Source: Asparagopsis taxiformis (lineage: Eukaryota; Rhodophyta; Florideophyceae; Bonnemaisoniales; Bonnemaisoniaceae). From it: a stretch of DNA of 41,286 nucleotides. A program made the position numbers and the translations under genes. The notes under the pieces were generated by a model. That model did not search any database, was not told where the DNA came from, and worked only from the letters and a program-made list of their open reading frames with translations. Below are positions 8,473 through 17,429 of the stretch, in pieces (the first letter of the stretch is position 1; every line of letters starts with the position of its first letter). The stretch spans positions 1-41,286 of the forward strand of contig JALQPE010000273.1 in assembly GCA_030407315.1 (NCBI GenBank), in the 5' to 3' direction.

Positions 8473-9801
8473 TTACAAATCGCCTGCTTCACTCGCGACT
8501 GAAATCGAAACCAACATCGCATGAAGAGCTTTTTTCGAATCTTCAACGGCATTCGTCATGATGTGCGGTGTAATAATATTCACATAAGTCCCGGCACCTA
8601 GGAAAAACAACGCCTGTAGAAGCAGATCCAGAATACAACATCGATCAGTTTCGCAATGCCAAAATCCATCCAGACGATCCTCATCGGTGGGCAACGACGA
8701 TATTTTCATACGCTCCATCAACAAAACCATAACCGCTGCTACTGGACAGGCAGACAGTTTGTGATGACTTCCATAAGGCGTATTCGCAGTGCAGTCACAA
8801 ATCAACACGCCCACCGTCAGCCGCAGCGAGAAAAGCCCTTTCATCGCTAACTCTCAAACACGTCGCCAATAATTGCGAACAGGCGTCCACAACGACGTTG
8901 CTTTCCGCAGATTTGTGTTGCGTCAATTCGCCGGCATTCGCATCCGAAAGGTCGCACATAACCTCTGCAATCGCACGATGAACAGGATCCGGGTCTGGCG
9001 TGTCCTGCGCGGCATGAAAAGAAGACTTGAGTTGGGTGCAAATCATGTGCAATAGCTGATGAGAAGTTTGCGAATAACCGATGACATCGCACAGCGCGGC
9101 AGCGGCATGTTCTGCAATTTGCGGGATACCAATCGCGGCGATGATTGTCGACAGAATAGCCGGGTCGCTCGAATAGGCCTGCCAGGCTTGTAAACAAGAG
9201 ACAGCGGCACGGGCATTACGCAAAGCCGCATGGTCGAGATGGGCAGGAAGATTGGCCTGCAAATTGGCCATCATGAAGAGAGGCGTCTGCTGAACAACGT
9301 GTGCATTTGTGGCACAAAAGCGGTGCAAAGGCTGCGTCTCGGCGTGTTGATACTCGAGCATGACGGCCGACATGACGTGAAATATGCGCACCTGTTCGTC
9401 GGCGAGTACGCAGCGGGGGTCGAGCCACATGGAGATGCGCAGCGACGATTGAAAATGTGCCATCGCAAAGGCGCATGCGCGCGCGAAGAAATAGAGGGCA
9501 GAGGGGTGGTGGAGCGGGAGCGCGAGGGCACGAGGCGGGATTCATAAGGCGTAGATGCGTTGTGGGTCATCGGTGAACATCAACCAATCGGTTTGGAATC
9601 GACGATGCAGCGTAGTGGCGGCGAACAGAAGCGCGTGTGGCGTCGCATCGGTGTGATCAATTGTGCGCATATGGAACATGTTGATTGGGAATGACGCACG
9701 GCGGTGAGATAACGATCGGCTTGCGATATTTTTGTGCCGCGGTCGAGTGTGGGCAAAGCGAGATGCACGTTGGCGAGGGTGAATTGATGTGTGTTTGTCA
9801 T
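8473..9801 (-). pseudogene. Transportin-3/importin-13-like pseudogene, left arm
   Basis: It starts MTNTHQFTLANVHLALPTL at 9801. The first ~90 codons have the importin-beta N-terminal pattern (ALPTL...ADRYLTAVRHSQSTCSICAQLI... then FAATTLHRRFQTDW), as in TNPO3/IPO13/Mtr10 nuclear import receptors. Here one base is lost near 9653, so the frame breaks at SICAQLI. An in-frame TGA (9542-9544) follows YAL, also present in the other arm. The body continues at 9463-8795 with helical-repeat sequence (SCLQAWQAYSSDPAIL, HAAAALCDVIGYS). It shifts once more before CDCTANTPYGSHHKL and ends at 8473. The total is about 440 codons against roughly 900 for the family, so the C-terminal half is absent. Confidence 0.7.
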
Positions 9802-9871
9802 GGATTACGATTAGCGACTTGATCCATGAAAGTGTATGTTGGAAAAATAGTCGAGAGCGTGTTGTGGTGTG

Positions 9872-9876
9872 GGGCG
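9872..9876. repeat. Target-site duplication (GGGCG) of gypsy-1
   Basis: Repeated at 16805-16809. The right arm has a single copy (CGCCC, 24773-24777) in continuous sequence, which is the pre-insertion site. Confidence 0.96.
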
Positions 9877-10108
9877 TGTGGAAATGACTTTTACAAGAAA
9901 AATTCTACAGGTAATTTCTACCAGAATTTTAATTTAGGGTTAGGTGGACGTCTGGAAGTTTCCAGCCGTCCAACCGTAGGAAGCTAAATACAGCTCCCAG
10001 CGGTCGGAATAACCTAAGGGAGATAAGCTAGACTTAGTAAAAATCAATCTATCTACGTTTCTACAACCTACATCGTTTTCTCTCCCCGTCACGTGGCCAC
10101 GTACAACA
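9877..10108 (+). repeat. Gypsy-1 5' LTR (232 bp)
   Basis: TGTGGAAATGAC...GTACAACA. Compared by eye with 16573-16804, no difference was found. It ends with the palindrome ACGTGGCCACGT (about 10091-10102). Confidence 0.96.
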
Positions 10109-10124
10109 TGGTACTCTTGTGGAG
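10109..10124 (+). promoter_or_regulatory. Gypsy-1 primer-binding site (putative)
   Basis: TGGTACTCTTGTGG directly follows the 5' LTR, in the place and with the TGG start expected for a site complementary to a tRNA 3' end. Which tRNA is not known. Confidence 0.5.
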
Positions 10125-10167
10125 GGCCGACGACCCGAACCAGCAGGCGGGTCCATCCACTGCTAAG

Positions 10168-10530
10168 ATGGACGGCTCTCTCTCTTCCGACGTCAAGAAG
10201 TTCTTCTTCTTCTTCGAGAACGTCGCTATGCGCGGCAAGTCCGACGAGGAGAAAGCGCTCGAACTCCTCGCCCACCTCGAGGGCGAGGCATTCGACTTCT
10301 ACTACGAAACGTTCGCCAAGGATGGAGCGCTGACGGAAGAGGCTATGAACTACGCCCTCGTCAAGAAGGCCTTCATCGATCGTTTCGGAGTCAAGACAGA
10401 GCCGAGTGACGATATCCGCAGTGCCATCAATGCGGTACTGGATCCCGAGGATCTTGTCGGCTCGCTCAAAACTATGGATCGTCTGTTCGAAAAGGCATCT
10501 TTCAATGATGAAGCTAAGTTGGCCTTCTGA
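10168..10530 (+). pseudogene. gag: Gypsy-1 gag, N-terminal part
   Basis: Capsid-like (retrotransposon gag) sequence. The start chosen is the ATG at 10168, because the earlier in-frame ATG at 10108 overlaps the LTR end and primer site. It includes EKALELLAHLEGEAFDFYY, typical of gypsy capsids, and ends at TGA after KLAF. The next frame picks up at once with LRNALSRFPELAQF, so one base has been lost near 10526, in the middle of the capsid. That is not a usual place for programmed frameshifting. Confidence 0.85.
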
Positions 10531-12422
10531 GGAATGCACTCTCCCGCTTCCCAGAACTGGCCCAGTTCGCGATCTATCGCGGTGCCACGCACTACACCGA
10601 CCTCAAGAAAGTGGTGCGTGACTTCGACCAGGGTCGCAAGGACTTCCTCTCTTCCGTCCCGTATCACGATACAGGGAAACAGCACCCGCTCGATTCCACC
10701 TTTGGATCTAAGCGGGTCCTGAACCGTCCCGACGCACGAACGTCACAGGTGGAGAACAAGGTGGACAAGCTAGCGGAGCAACTCGCTGAGCTCTCCCTCA
10801 TCGTCCGCAAGCAGACAGGAGCATCCTCATCGGATAGGCGCGAAACGCCTCGTCCTTGCTCCTTCTGTCAGAAGCCTGGACATGGGGCTAACTACTGCCC
10901 CGAAAACCCTCACCGAGACACCCGTTGCTCAAAATGTGGTCGTCTGGGTCATTCTGTCGCGACTTGCTATAGTCGCAAGAAGGGCACGGAGAAGCAGAGG
11001 AGCCCCTCTACCGGCAGGGACGATTCCTCCCGTTCGAATCAAGTTACCGTTGTAACCGCAACTCCCGATGTTGTTGGTACTACGAAACGTACCATGACTG
11101 GAGAAGCGGTTCCGAAGCAACGTCGAGCTGAGGGGATCAACACTGAAAACCTGATGCACCCAACGCCTGGTCGTATCCTACCTCCCTTGCAACTGGAGCC
11201 TCTTCCCATCCGAGGGAAGAAAAACCGCAAGGCGAAGAAAAAGAACACTTCCAAGAAGGTTCTTCAAGATCATGTCGGAAAGTACGACGTTTTTGGAGAG
11301 CTCGCTAATGCGTCTACAGGCCTCACGTTCGGCCAACTCCTCCGTGGAGACGCCGCCGAAGCCGCCAAAGAGATGCGACGTCTCTTCTCGCCTCTTAAGA
11401 ATCGCCGACCGAGTAAGGCTGCGCCAGCCTTAAACGTTCAGAACAAACGAGTTTTGATGGTCGCGCCAGTTCGTATCTATGGGCGAGAGATTCGCGCGCT
11501 CCTGGATACTGGGGCTATACCCAATATCATCTCTGCAGATCTCGCCCGTCAGTTGTGCCTCCTGCCGAAGCGTACCAAGCAGAGGATTACGGTCGCAGAT
11601 GGGTCGAGCGCCAACTGTATTGGTCGTGTCAAAGATGTGCCCATAACCTTTGGAAACCTCACAGCTTCCATGGATTTCCTCACCATTGAAAAGGCACCTA
11701 TCGGCCTCATCATCGGCTTACCGGCCATGGAGGATCTACAGGCTAAACTGGATATTGGGAGTCGAGTCGTTGAGATACAACTCGGCAAAGAATCGGCAAG
11801 GATTGGGCTAGAACCCGATAACGGCCTCCACTTCCTTCCCCAGGGTGGTAGTGAAAGCGAAGACTTCATGTCTCTCAGCACCGATGAAGGAGCCTCGACG
11901 ACTTCTTCAGGCGAAGAAGACGAAGGTACGCTAATTGTCGCCCACGTTGATTTCGCCAAGCCGCAAATAGCGGTCGAAGAGGAGAGCGACCTCTCTAAGA
12001 CCGAAGAGCATGACAAGCTCATCGAAGAAAAACTCGTGCATCTATCACCCTCGGATAGACGAGTTATATCGGAGTCGTTGAAGGACTACGGAATCGTAGC
12101 TTGGTCCTTTCACGATCTCAGGAAAGCCGACGTCCCTGTTAAACACTCTTTTGAGCTGGAAGACGACACCCCTGTCTACCACCAACCTCGTCGGTTGTCG
12201 CCGAAACACAACGAGGTAGTACGATCCGAAATCGATCGCATGCTGGAAGCGGGAATCATCACCCCGGCCTCATCAGCATGGTCCTTCCCGGTGGTCATTG
12301 CTACGAAGAAGGACGGGAAACCTCGTTTCTGCGTCGACTACCGCATCCTGAATCGGAAGATCAAACCCGATCGTTGGCCCTTACCCGATGACGACTTTCG
12401 TCACCCGTTACGGTACCTATAA
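10524..12422 (+). pseudogene. Gypsy-1 gag C-terminus, protease and RT N-terminus
   Basis: Continuation of gag (from LRNALSRFPEL), then two CCHC zinc knuckles (CSFCQKPGHGANYC at about 10858-10899, CSKCGRLGHSVATC at about 10925-10966) for nucleic-acid binding. A basic linker follows, then an aspartic protease (RALLDTGAIPN, about 11494-11526) and the RT N-terminus (SSAWSFPVVIATKKDGKPRF, YRILNRKIKPDRWPLP). After WPLP the sequence jumps into codons that normally follow RT motif A, in another frame, and stops at 12422. Confidence 0.88.
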
Positions 12423-13461
12423 GTTCGAAGTTATGCCGTTTGGACTAATGAATGCCCCGTCCACCTTCCAGAGGATGATGGATGAGATGGTCAAGGATCT
12501 TCCATTCGTCCGAGCGTATCTCGACGACGTTGTGGTATTCTCTAAAAACATGGAAGAACACGTCTCCCACCTTCGTATCCTTTTCGAGACTTTAAGTCAG
12601 AGGGGTTTGAAGCTGAAGATCGTCAAATGCTTCTTCGCTCAACCTAAAGTCGAGTTGCTTGGTCACATCGTTAGCCACGATGGGGTGTCAGTAGACCCCG
12701 CCAAGATTTCTGCCATTAGAGACGTAGCTCCGCCGCAAACCGCTTCCGAGCTCCGCAGCTTCCTCGGTTTGGCGGGCTACTATCGCCGGTTCATTAAGGG
12801 GTTTGCTGACATCTCGGCTTCTCTATTCCCGTATACCTCTTCTGGACGTTCCTTCGAATGGACAGAGGAGATGAATCAGGCCTTCTGGACGCTGAAGGAA
12901 AAACTAACTTCGGCTCCCGTCCTTTCCTTCCCTGACTTCGATACTCCCTTCGTAGTCGAGACAGATGCCTCCTCCGTATCCGTCGGAGCTGTACTAGCGC
13001 AGAAGAAGGAAGACGGGCGTATTAATCCTATTCAATTCGCGAGTAGGACGATGAATGCGGCCGAACGAAAATATTCGGCATGCGAACGAGAGGCCCTAGC
13101 AGTTATCTTTGCACTGAAGAAATTCCGACTCTACCTTCTGTCCACCCAGCCCTTCAAGCTGATGACGGATCACCAAGCGTTGCAATACGCATTCCAGAAG
13201 AAAGATATACACGGGCGACTTGCCCGTTGGCTCGACTTCCTCGCGGAATACGACTTCGTCATATCGTTCAGGCCGGGAAAACAGAACTCCGCTGCAGACT
13301 TTCTGTCCCGTCTAGAACAAACCCATACCGCTCCGGGGTCAGGAGAAGATAAGGGCGACCTCGCCCTGCTTTCCATTCCAGAAGCCCTCCGCATAGAACC
13401 TGACCTAGTCGCAGTGTTCCAATACTTACGTACTTACGGGGTGGAGCTGAACCCGAAGTAG
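12388..13461 (+). pseudogene. Gypsy-1 RT C-terminus and RNase H
   Basis: It begins inside RT at TTFVTRYGTYKFEVMPFGL. Motif B (NAPSTFQRMMDEM) and motif C (YLDDVVVF) are present, but the motif A block with the first catalytic Asp is missing. The RT thumb and RNase H follow, with Asp at ETDASSVSVG, Glu at CEREALAV and Asp at MTDHQAL, and the ADFLSR end. The frame closes at 13461. The natural continuation (EVEGLARQKV) is one base out of frame. Confidence 0.9.
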
Positions 13462-14614
13462 AGGGCCTCGCTCGACAAAAGGTTCGACGGAGTTCCAAGG
13501 ATTTCTTAGTCTGGGAAGACCAGCTCTTTCGCCGCACCGCGTTGGGACCCAAGGTAGTCGCACCGATTCCGCTCCGAATCAAGATCCTGCAAATGTTCCA
13601 CGACAACATGGTCATTGGGACGCTGCCTCGACCCGTCAGTTTATCGTGGAACGTTACTGGTGGCCGCGTATGGGCAAGGACATTCACGACTACGTTCGGA
13701 GTTGTGAGGGGTGTCAGAAGAATAAACCGGTACCCCGCTATCGGACTACCCTGAGTCAGCCGTTGACAGGCCTTTTCCACACGTTTTCCATCGACTTTGC
13801 GGGACCGCTCCCGCGCACGGCCAAAGGTAACCGATTCCTTCTCATCGCCGTCGAACACCTCACTGGCTGGCCTATCGCCAGGGCCACCGCAGCTAGTACC
13901 GCGGATGTCGTACTCAATTTCGTGAAGGATGAGATCATCTACTCGTTCGGTCCCCCAACTACCATTGTATCCGACAATGCGGGGTGTTTCACAGCTGCGA
14001 CACTCGCGAGTTTCATGAAGAGCAACGGGATCGATTGGAAGACCGTGCTTGAGTACTCCCCCATGTCTAACGGGCGAGCCGAGCGGATGGTAGGGACCAT
14101 CAAGAGGTCCTTAGCCAAAGTCAAAGGAAGGGACTCAGTCGAATGGGACACGCTTCTTCCGCACGTTCTCTACGGTTATCGCCGTCGTTGCATGACAGGC
14201 GGAACCTCCCCCTTCGAACTGATGTACGGAGTAGTCCCGAGGGTAGTCGCCCACGACCCGTCACCGCTTCTGGACCGTCCACTGGACCCTCAATCCCGAC
14301 TGTTTGAGATGTTAGCTCTCCAGTCGCAACGAGCAAGCAGGGTAGAAATGCATCTACGCAATACCCAAGCTCGAGCTCATCTACCTGAACGTCGGTTCGA
14401 GGTAGGCGACGAGGTCCTTGTGGCGAAAGGGAAAGCTTTCGGAACGACGAAGTTGTCGTTGTTCGAAACCAAGTGGTACGGACCGTTTAAGGTCATCCAA
14501 TCTAGCCACCCCCGATACCTACTCGCCTCCGACCAAGCGAAGGTATCACGCCGCCCCATCCATGCGAGACGTCTACTTCTCTTCCGTAGGCGTCCACTAC
14601 ATCTACTGCATTAA
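13453..14614 (+). pseudogene. Gypsy-1 integrase (frameshifted)
   Basis: The stretch before the zinc finger is open up to FHDN at about 13608. There the frame shifts by one base into WDAASTRQFIVERYWWP. H-H-C-C zinc ligands include CEGC. The catalytic core has D (IDFAGPL, about 13789), D (SDNAGCF, about 13969) and E (NGRAERMVG, about 14078). The C-terminal SH3-like part (VGDEVLVAKG, KWYGPFKV) is present and the protein ends at 14614 without a chromodomain. From 13646 the integrase frame is unbroken. Confidence 0.9.
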
Positions 14615-14779
14615 GTTTCCATTAGGGAAACCCTTCGTTTGCACACTCCCTTTTATGCATAATCCCTTTTAATCATTCAACCCTTGTCTACGCATTCATT
14701 TCAATTCTAGATCTCTCTACCCATTACTAGCTAGTCTACTCAATACGATTCATTTCCTTCTCTATCAAATCGTTCTGTG
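14615..14779. other. Convergent gap between integrase and the antisense genes
   Basis: AT-rich sequence between two convergent 3' ends. No clear signal is seen. Confidence 0.4.
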
Positions 14780-15499
14780 CTAAGACAACCCCTCACCGTC
14801 GATCTTCGCTTTGCGAACCTTCTCGCGCTTCCTCATGCGCTGTCGCTTAGCGCGCTTCTCCTCTGGATTCGAACCCTCCCGTTGTATGCGTCGAAGATCG
14901 TTGAAGGAGGAGAAATCCGACGACTTACTGGTGCTACAACATAAGAAGAATGCCCGAGGCTCTAGACTCATCACAAAGGCTTCAGAGGAGTCGTAGATGA
15001 GACCAGGCCAGGTACGAGAGTCGATACATATGGCGTGTTTCAGGCCATCTCGACTCCACACCTGCACCACGTATACATCAGGCTCCCTCGAAAGTTTCTC
15101 CCGTAACCACGCCCATTGCCTAGAGCGCGAATCTGGGGCTCCTAGGTCGAAATGGGGGATCGCCACCCGGGGCAGAGTCACTGATGAAGGAGCACGATCA
15201 TCGATGGCCTTCGAGACAGAACCAAAGTCCACGACACTAGTACAATAACCTCGAACAAGGCGTTCTTCTTCGTCCCGAGCCAGCTCCCGACGGAAAAACC
15301 TATCGGCCGTGTTAAAATCGCACACGAGAGCGATCCCATTGGCGGCCGCGGCACGCAGGCAGTTGTTGGTGAAGTCCTGCACAGGTACCACCACGCGGTT
15401 CCGAGGAGTCCTCACGAAGAATGGGGGGCTTCGAGGGAGGGCACCCGAGCCATGGCGACATTGACTCGTTTCTTCTTCCCAGGTTTCTTGTAACACCAA
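14780..15499 (-). CDS. Antisense peptidase-like frame of gypsy-1
   Basis: 239 codons, counted from an ATG at 15499. The first ~27 codons overlap the H3-like gene in another frame and are probably not the true start. The conserved-looking part begins near FFVRTPRNRVVV. Possible catalytic sites are a Cys in FTNNCLRAAAANG and a His in GLKHAICIDS, followed by an acidic LIYDSSEAF. The order Cys...His...Asp fits papain/OTU-type cysteine peptidases, and the pattern 'NC.RAA' then 'HAICID...IYDS' resembles them, but no family is confirmed. The C-terminus is strongly basic (KRAKRQRMRKREKVRKAK), as in a nuclear localisation or nucleic-acid-binding tail. It is most likely the second half of the upstream antisense gene. 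Confidence 0.6.
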   Translation of the reverse strand: MVLQETWEEETSQCRHGSGALPRSPPFFVRTPRNRVVVPVQDFTNNCLRAAAANGIALVCDFNTADRFFRRELARDEEERLVRGYCTSVVDFGSVSKAIDDRAPSSVTLPRVAIPHFDLGAPDSRSRQWAWLREKLSREPDVYVVQVWSRDGLKHAICIDSRTWPGLIYDSSEAFVMSLEPRAFFLCCSTSKSSDFSSFNDLRRIQREGSNPEEKRAKRQRMRKREKVRKAKIDGEGLS

Positions 15500-16239
15500 G
15501 CGTCGATGCTGGCTATTAAACTCACCCGCGAGGGTTGACCGTTCCCTCTGGTCACAGGAGAGGGGTTATCCTGCTCCTGGAGTACCGCGTCGCGCTCCGC
15601 CGGTTCGGAGACCTGACGGAAAACCATGGTATACAGATCGATTCGATGGCCGGTTCGCTCCCCTTCGGCGGAGGCATAGAAGCAGCCTTCCAGTTCGCCG
15701 TTCTCACCTCCCTTCGACAACCAGATCTTCTCGATGATCCAATCGGTGTCGTCGGGGCATTCGGCGTACTTCTCGGTGTCACCGTGGGATTCGGTGAGAC
15801 CGAGACGACAAGCCATCTCCGCGGTAAGGATGGAGATGGCCGGATCGGAGGCGAATTCGACGATCTGAGGTCCGAAGAGGAACTCTAGTTCCCTGGCCGT
15901 CACTTGGCACGGATCGCGACGATTTCGGCCAAAGTAGACGACGAAACGACCACGGTGGTCGGAGGAGCGGCGGATGTTCTGGACGTCTTCACGTCCGAAC
16001 CAACGGAAGAGGTTCTGACGAATTCCCCGATGGGATTTGTCGTCGAAGTTAACCTCGTTGGCCCGCACGGGGACGGCTTCCCCGGGGCGATAGCGTACCT
16101 CCTGGCCGCCCTCGCGACGGTAGGTGCCAGGAGCCGCGGGAGGGTCTCGTCTGGGAATCCGCGCCGCCCGAGCAGCTAGCTCCTGCCGAGGGGCAGTCCC
16201 CCCAGTCGACTTCTTTGCGGTCTGTTTCGTCTTGGACAT
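15412..16239 (-). CDS. Antisense protein with a histone H3 tail-like N-terminus
   Basis: 275 codons from ATG 16239. The first residues, MSKTKQTAKKSTGGTAPR, align without gaps to the H3 tail. With Met removed (Ser next, favourable for removal), T3, K4, Q5, T6, A7, K9, S10, T11, G12, G13, A15, P16 and R17 keep their H3 positions, as do L20, A21, A24, A25 and R26. R2 and R8 become Lys; K14, K18, K23 and K27 become Thr, Gln, Arg and Ile. After a 20-residue insert comes VRYRPGEAVPVR, similar to the H3 RYRPGTVALR segment. The remaining ~210 residues (for example RFVVYFGRNRRDPCQ, DTDWIIEKIWLSKGG) match no family I know. The frame ends shortly after a C6 run at 15422-15427, and one extra base there would join it to the peptidase-like frame. 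It is oriented opposite to gag-pol, with its own upstream motif cluster. Confidence 0.88.
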   Translation of the reverse strand: MSKTKQTAKKSTGGTAPRQELAARAARIPRRDPPAAPGTYRREGGQEVRYRPGEAVPVRANEVNFDDKSHRGIRQNLFRWFGREDVQNIRRSSDHRGRFVVYFGRNRRDPCQVTARELEFLFGPQIVEFASDPAISILTAEMACRLGLTESHGDTEKYAECPDDTDWIIEKIWLSKGGENGELEGCFYASAEGERTGHRIDLYTMVFRQVSEPAERDAVLQEQDNPSPVTRGNGQPSRVSLIASIDAWCYKKPGKKKRVNVAMARVPSLEAPHSS

Positions 16240-16572
16240 CTCAATGGATCACCCACCAGGTACCGAAAGGCCCACGTAAGCAAGATCTCAACAAATCGAT
16301 GACCGCGACTACGCAGGGTGCTCGGAGAGACGACCGAAGGGAAGGCGGGAAGTGGGATGGCTGCAAACAGACGTTTACTGTAAGTTATCGCACTACAGTA
16401 AGCTACCAACTACTGTAAAGTACTTACAGTGCTTACAGTAAGGAAGGGGTCAGCGGTGGAAGGGGGTCTGGAGTCCAGACCCACGCGGAAGTACTGCCGG
16501 CTTTTATACCGAGCGCAGCCCAGAACCTGCGAAATTAGACCTCCTCGGTGCCTCGGTCTGGCCGGGGGGTCA
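16240..16572 (-). promoter_or_regulatory. Putative promoter region of the antisense genes
   Basis: Non-coding on the minus strand upstream of the H3-like gene. At 16372-16442 a motif of the form TACTGTAA or its complement occurs about five times at short intervals (TTTACTGTAAG, CTACAGTAAG, CTACTGTAAAG, CTTACAGTGC, CTTACAGTAAGG). At 16464-16482 there is a perfect odd palindrome, GGGTCTGGA-G-TCCAGACCC. Clustered binding sites are the simplest reading. The 3' LTR directly beyond could also supply antisense transcription. Confidence 0.45.
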
Positions 16573-16804
16573 TGTGGAAATGACTTTTACAAGAAAAATT
16601 CTACAGGTAATTTCTACCAGAATTTTAATTTAGGGTTAGGTGGACGTCTGGAAGTTTCCAGCCGTCCAACCGTAGGAAGCTAAATACAGCTCCCAGCGGT
16701 CGGAATAACCTAAGGGAGATAAGCTAGACTTAGTAAAAATCAATCTATCTACGTTTCTACAACCTACATCGTTTTCTCTCCCCGTCACGTGGCCACGTAC
16801 AACA
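16573..16804 (+). repeat. Gypsy-1 3' LTR (232 bp)
   Basis: Identical to the 5' LTR by eye. It is preceded by a G-rich run (GGCCGGGGGG, about 16560-16569) that may be the polypurine tract. Confidence 0.96.
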
Positions 16805-16809
16805 GGGCG
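16805..16809. repeat. Target-site duplication (GGGCG), second copy
   Basis: Partner of 9872-9876. The left arm resumes here (TTTGGTCAATCTTGCGT), matching the right arm. Confidence 0.96.
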
Positions 16810-16948
16810 TTTGGTCAATCTTGCGTTCAGCCTTTCTGTGTGCCTCTCGACCCCATTTCCGGACACCTGTCTCAACACACATTCTGCTCGCCCATTGGCT
16901 GTTTCACACGCTGGTGATGTTTACAATGTCAGCATGTCTCCCAGACTT

Positions 16949-17195
16949 GTAACGTCACCAGACGCGACGTGGAGGCCGCACTGGACGAGACACCAACAAT
17001 TTACGCTTTGGTCGACTCGGCGCATCACAACTGTGACCGCAGAAGGCTCTCAAATTGAACAATAATCATCAGCTTTGTAACAATCTCGTGTACCCGCTTC
17101 CGCGCCTGTACGACCGCCTCTGCGATTTCCTCGACATAATTCCTCTGCACCACCTTTTCTACATTATTGCTCCCGTTCGTGACCCCGTTACTGTT
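16949..17195 (-). pseudogene. 3' remainder of the spacer gene at the duplication junction
   Basis: Immediately inside the left arm. Reading leftwards after the TIR-like segment, a stop at 17196-17198 is followed in the same frame by a further ~55 open codons (VEKVVQRNYVEEIAEAVVQ and beyond) to about 17034. The end of the arm (near 16948) joins this region to an inverted copy of the same gene's first part. No domain is recognised. Confidence 0.35.
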
Positions 17196-17384
17196 CTACA
17201 TGTAAGCCGTCCACATCGCGTCAATCATCCTCCCCGCCGCGTTCTGCCCCAGATACAACTCCGCGTTGTCCTGGAACACCTTCAGACCTAACGACAATAG
17301 CATTTCGTAAAATAATTTCGCGATGGTTAACTTGTCGGGGTCAGCGTGACTGATAAACTCATCGTAAACTTCTTCGGCCCCCAT
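17196..17384 (-). pseudogene. TIR-domain-like segment of the spacer gene
   Basis: 62 open codons. EVYDEFISHADPDKLTIAKL, then LLSLGLKVFQDN and LGQNAAGRMIDAMW follow the first half of a TIR fold (usual YDVFISH.. DK.. GLKVF.D.. L..G.. I..AI). The stop comes before the region that carries the later TIR strands. It is in the same frame as the WD40-like segment upstream, separated by one TGA (17430-17432). TIR domains act in immune or cell-death signalling, some as NAD hydrolases. The catalytic region cannot be assessed here. Confidence 0.6.
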
Positions 17385-17429
17385 CCCTGCGCTGCGATCA
17401 TTCCCTGTCCGTTGCCCAGGCCATTCTGA

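Larger units (their letters stand above)
9877..16804 (+). mobile_element. Ty3/gypsy retrotransposon gypsy-1 with antisense genes
   Basis: A 6.9-kb element with identical-looking 232-bp LTRs and GGGCG target duplications. Plus-strand order is gag, protease, RT, RNase H, integrase. Minus-strand order, between integrase and the 3' LTR, is a gene with a histone-H3-like N-terminus followed by a peptidase-like frame. gag-pol carries at least three single-base frameshifts and one internal RT deletion, so this copy cannot supply its own proteins. Identical LTRs imply recent insertion. No chromodomain is seen after the integrase. Confidence 0.96.
1032..16948. repeat. Left arm of a 4-kb inverted duplication, interrupted twice
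   Basis: The host sequence of this arm is 1032-1316, 6310-9876 and 16805-16948. Read on the opposite strand it matches 24634-28687 almost base for base, with scattered substitutions and one-base indels. The outermost 65 bp (1032-1096) is more diverged. The arm carries, from outside in: a hairpin/palindrome segment, a short hypothetical ORF, the DUF676-like pseudogene, the transportin-like pseudogene, and the first part of the gene next to it. A copia element and a gypsy element account for the remaining length. The inner end, near 16948, is where similarity to the right arm stops (CCAGACTT then GTAACG here, versus CGTAACCG in the partner). Confidence 0.93.

Noticed and set aside
8656..9547. 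Plus-strand and alternative-frame ORFs across the transportin-like gene (also 25103-25803)
   Set aside because: They are shadow frames of a helical-repeat coding sequence whose own frame shows importin-beta features.
10108..10167. Gag start at ATG 10108
   Set aside because: That ATG uses the last base of the LTR and would translate the primer-binding site. The in-frame ATG at 10168 is more natural.
14860..14885. tRNA B-box (complement reads GGTTCGAATCC)
   Set aside because: It lies inside the antisense peptidase-like frame, and no acceptor or anticodon stem can be drawn around it.
15535..16179. Sense-strand ORFs opposite the H3-like gene
   Set aside because: No recognisable content. The minus-strand frame carries the H3-tail match and is longer.
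15412..16239. A true histone H3 gene
   Set aside because: Only the tail and the RYRPG segment match. The histone-fold helices that follow in H3 are absent and the protein is about twice as long.
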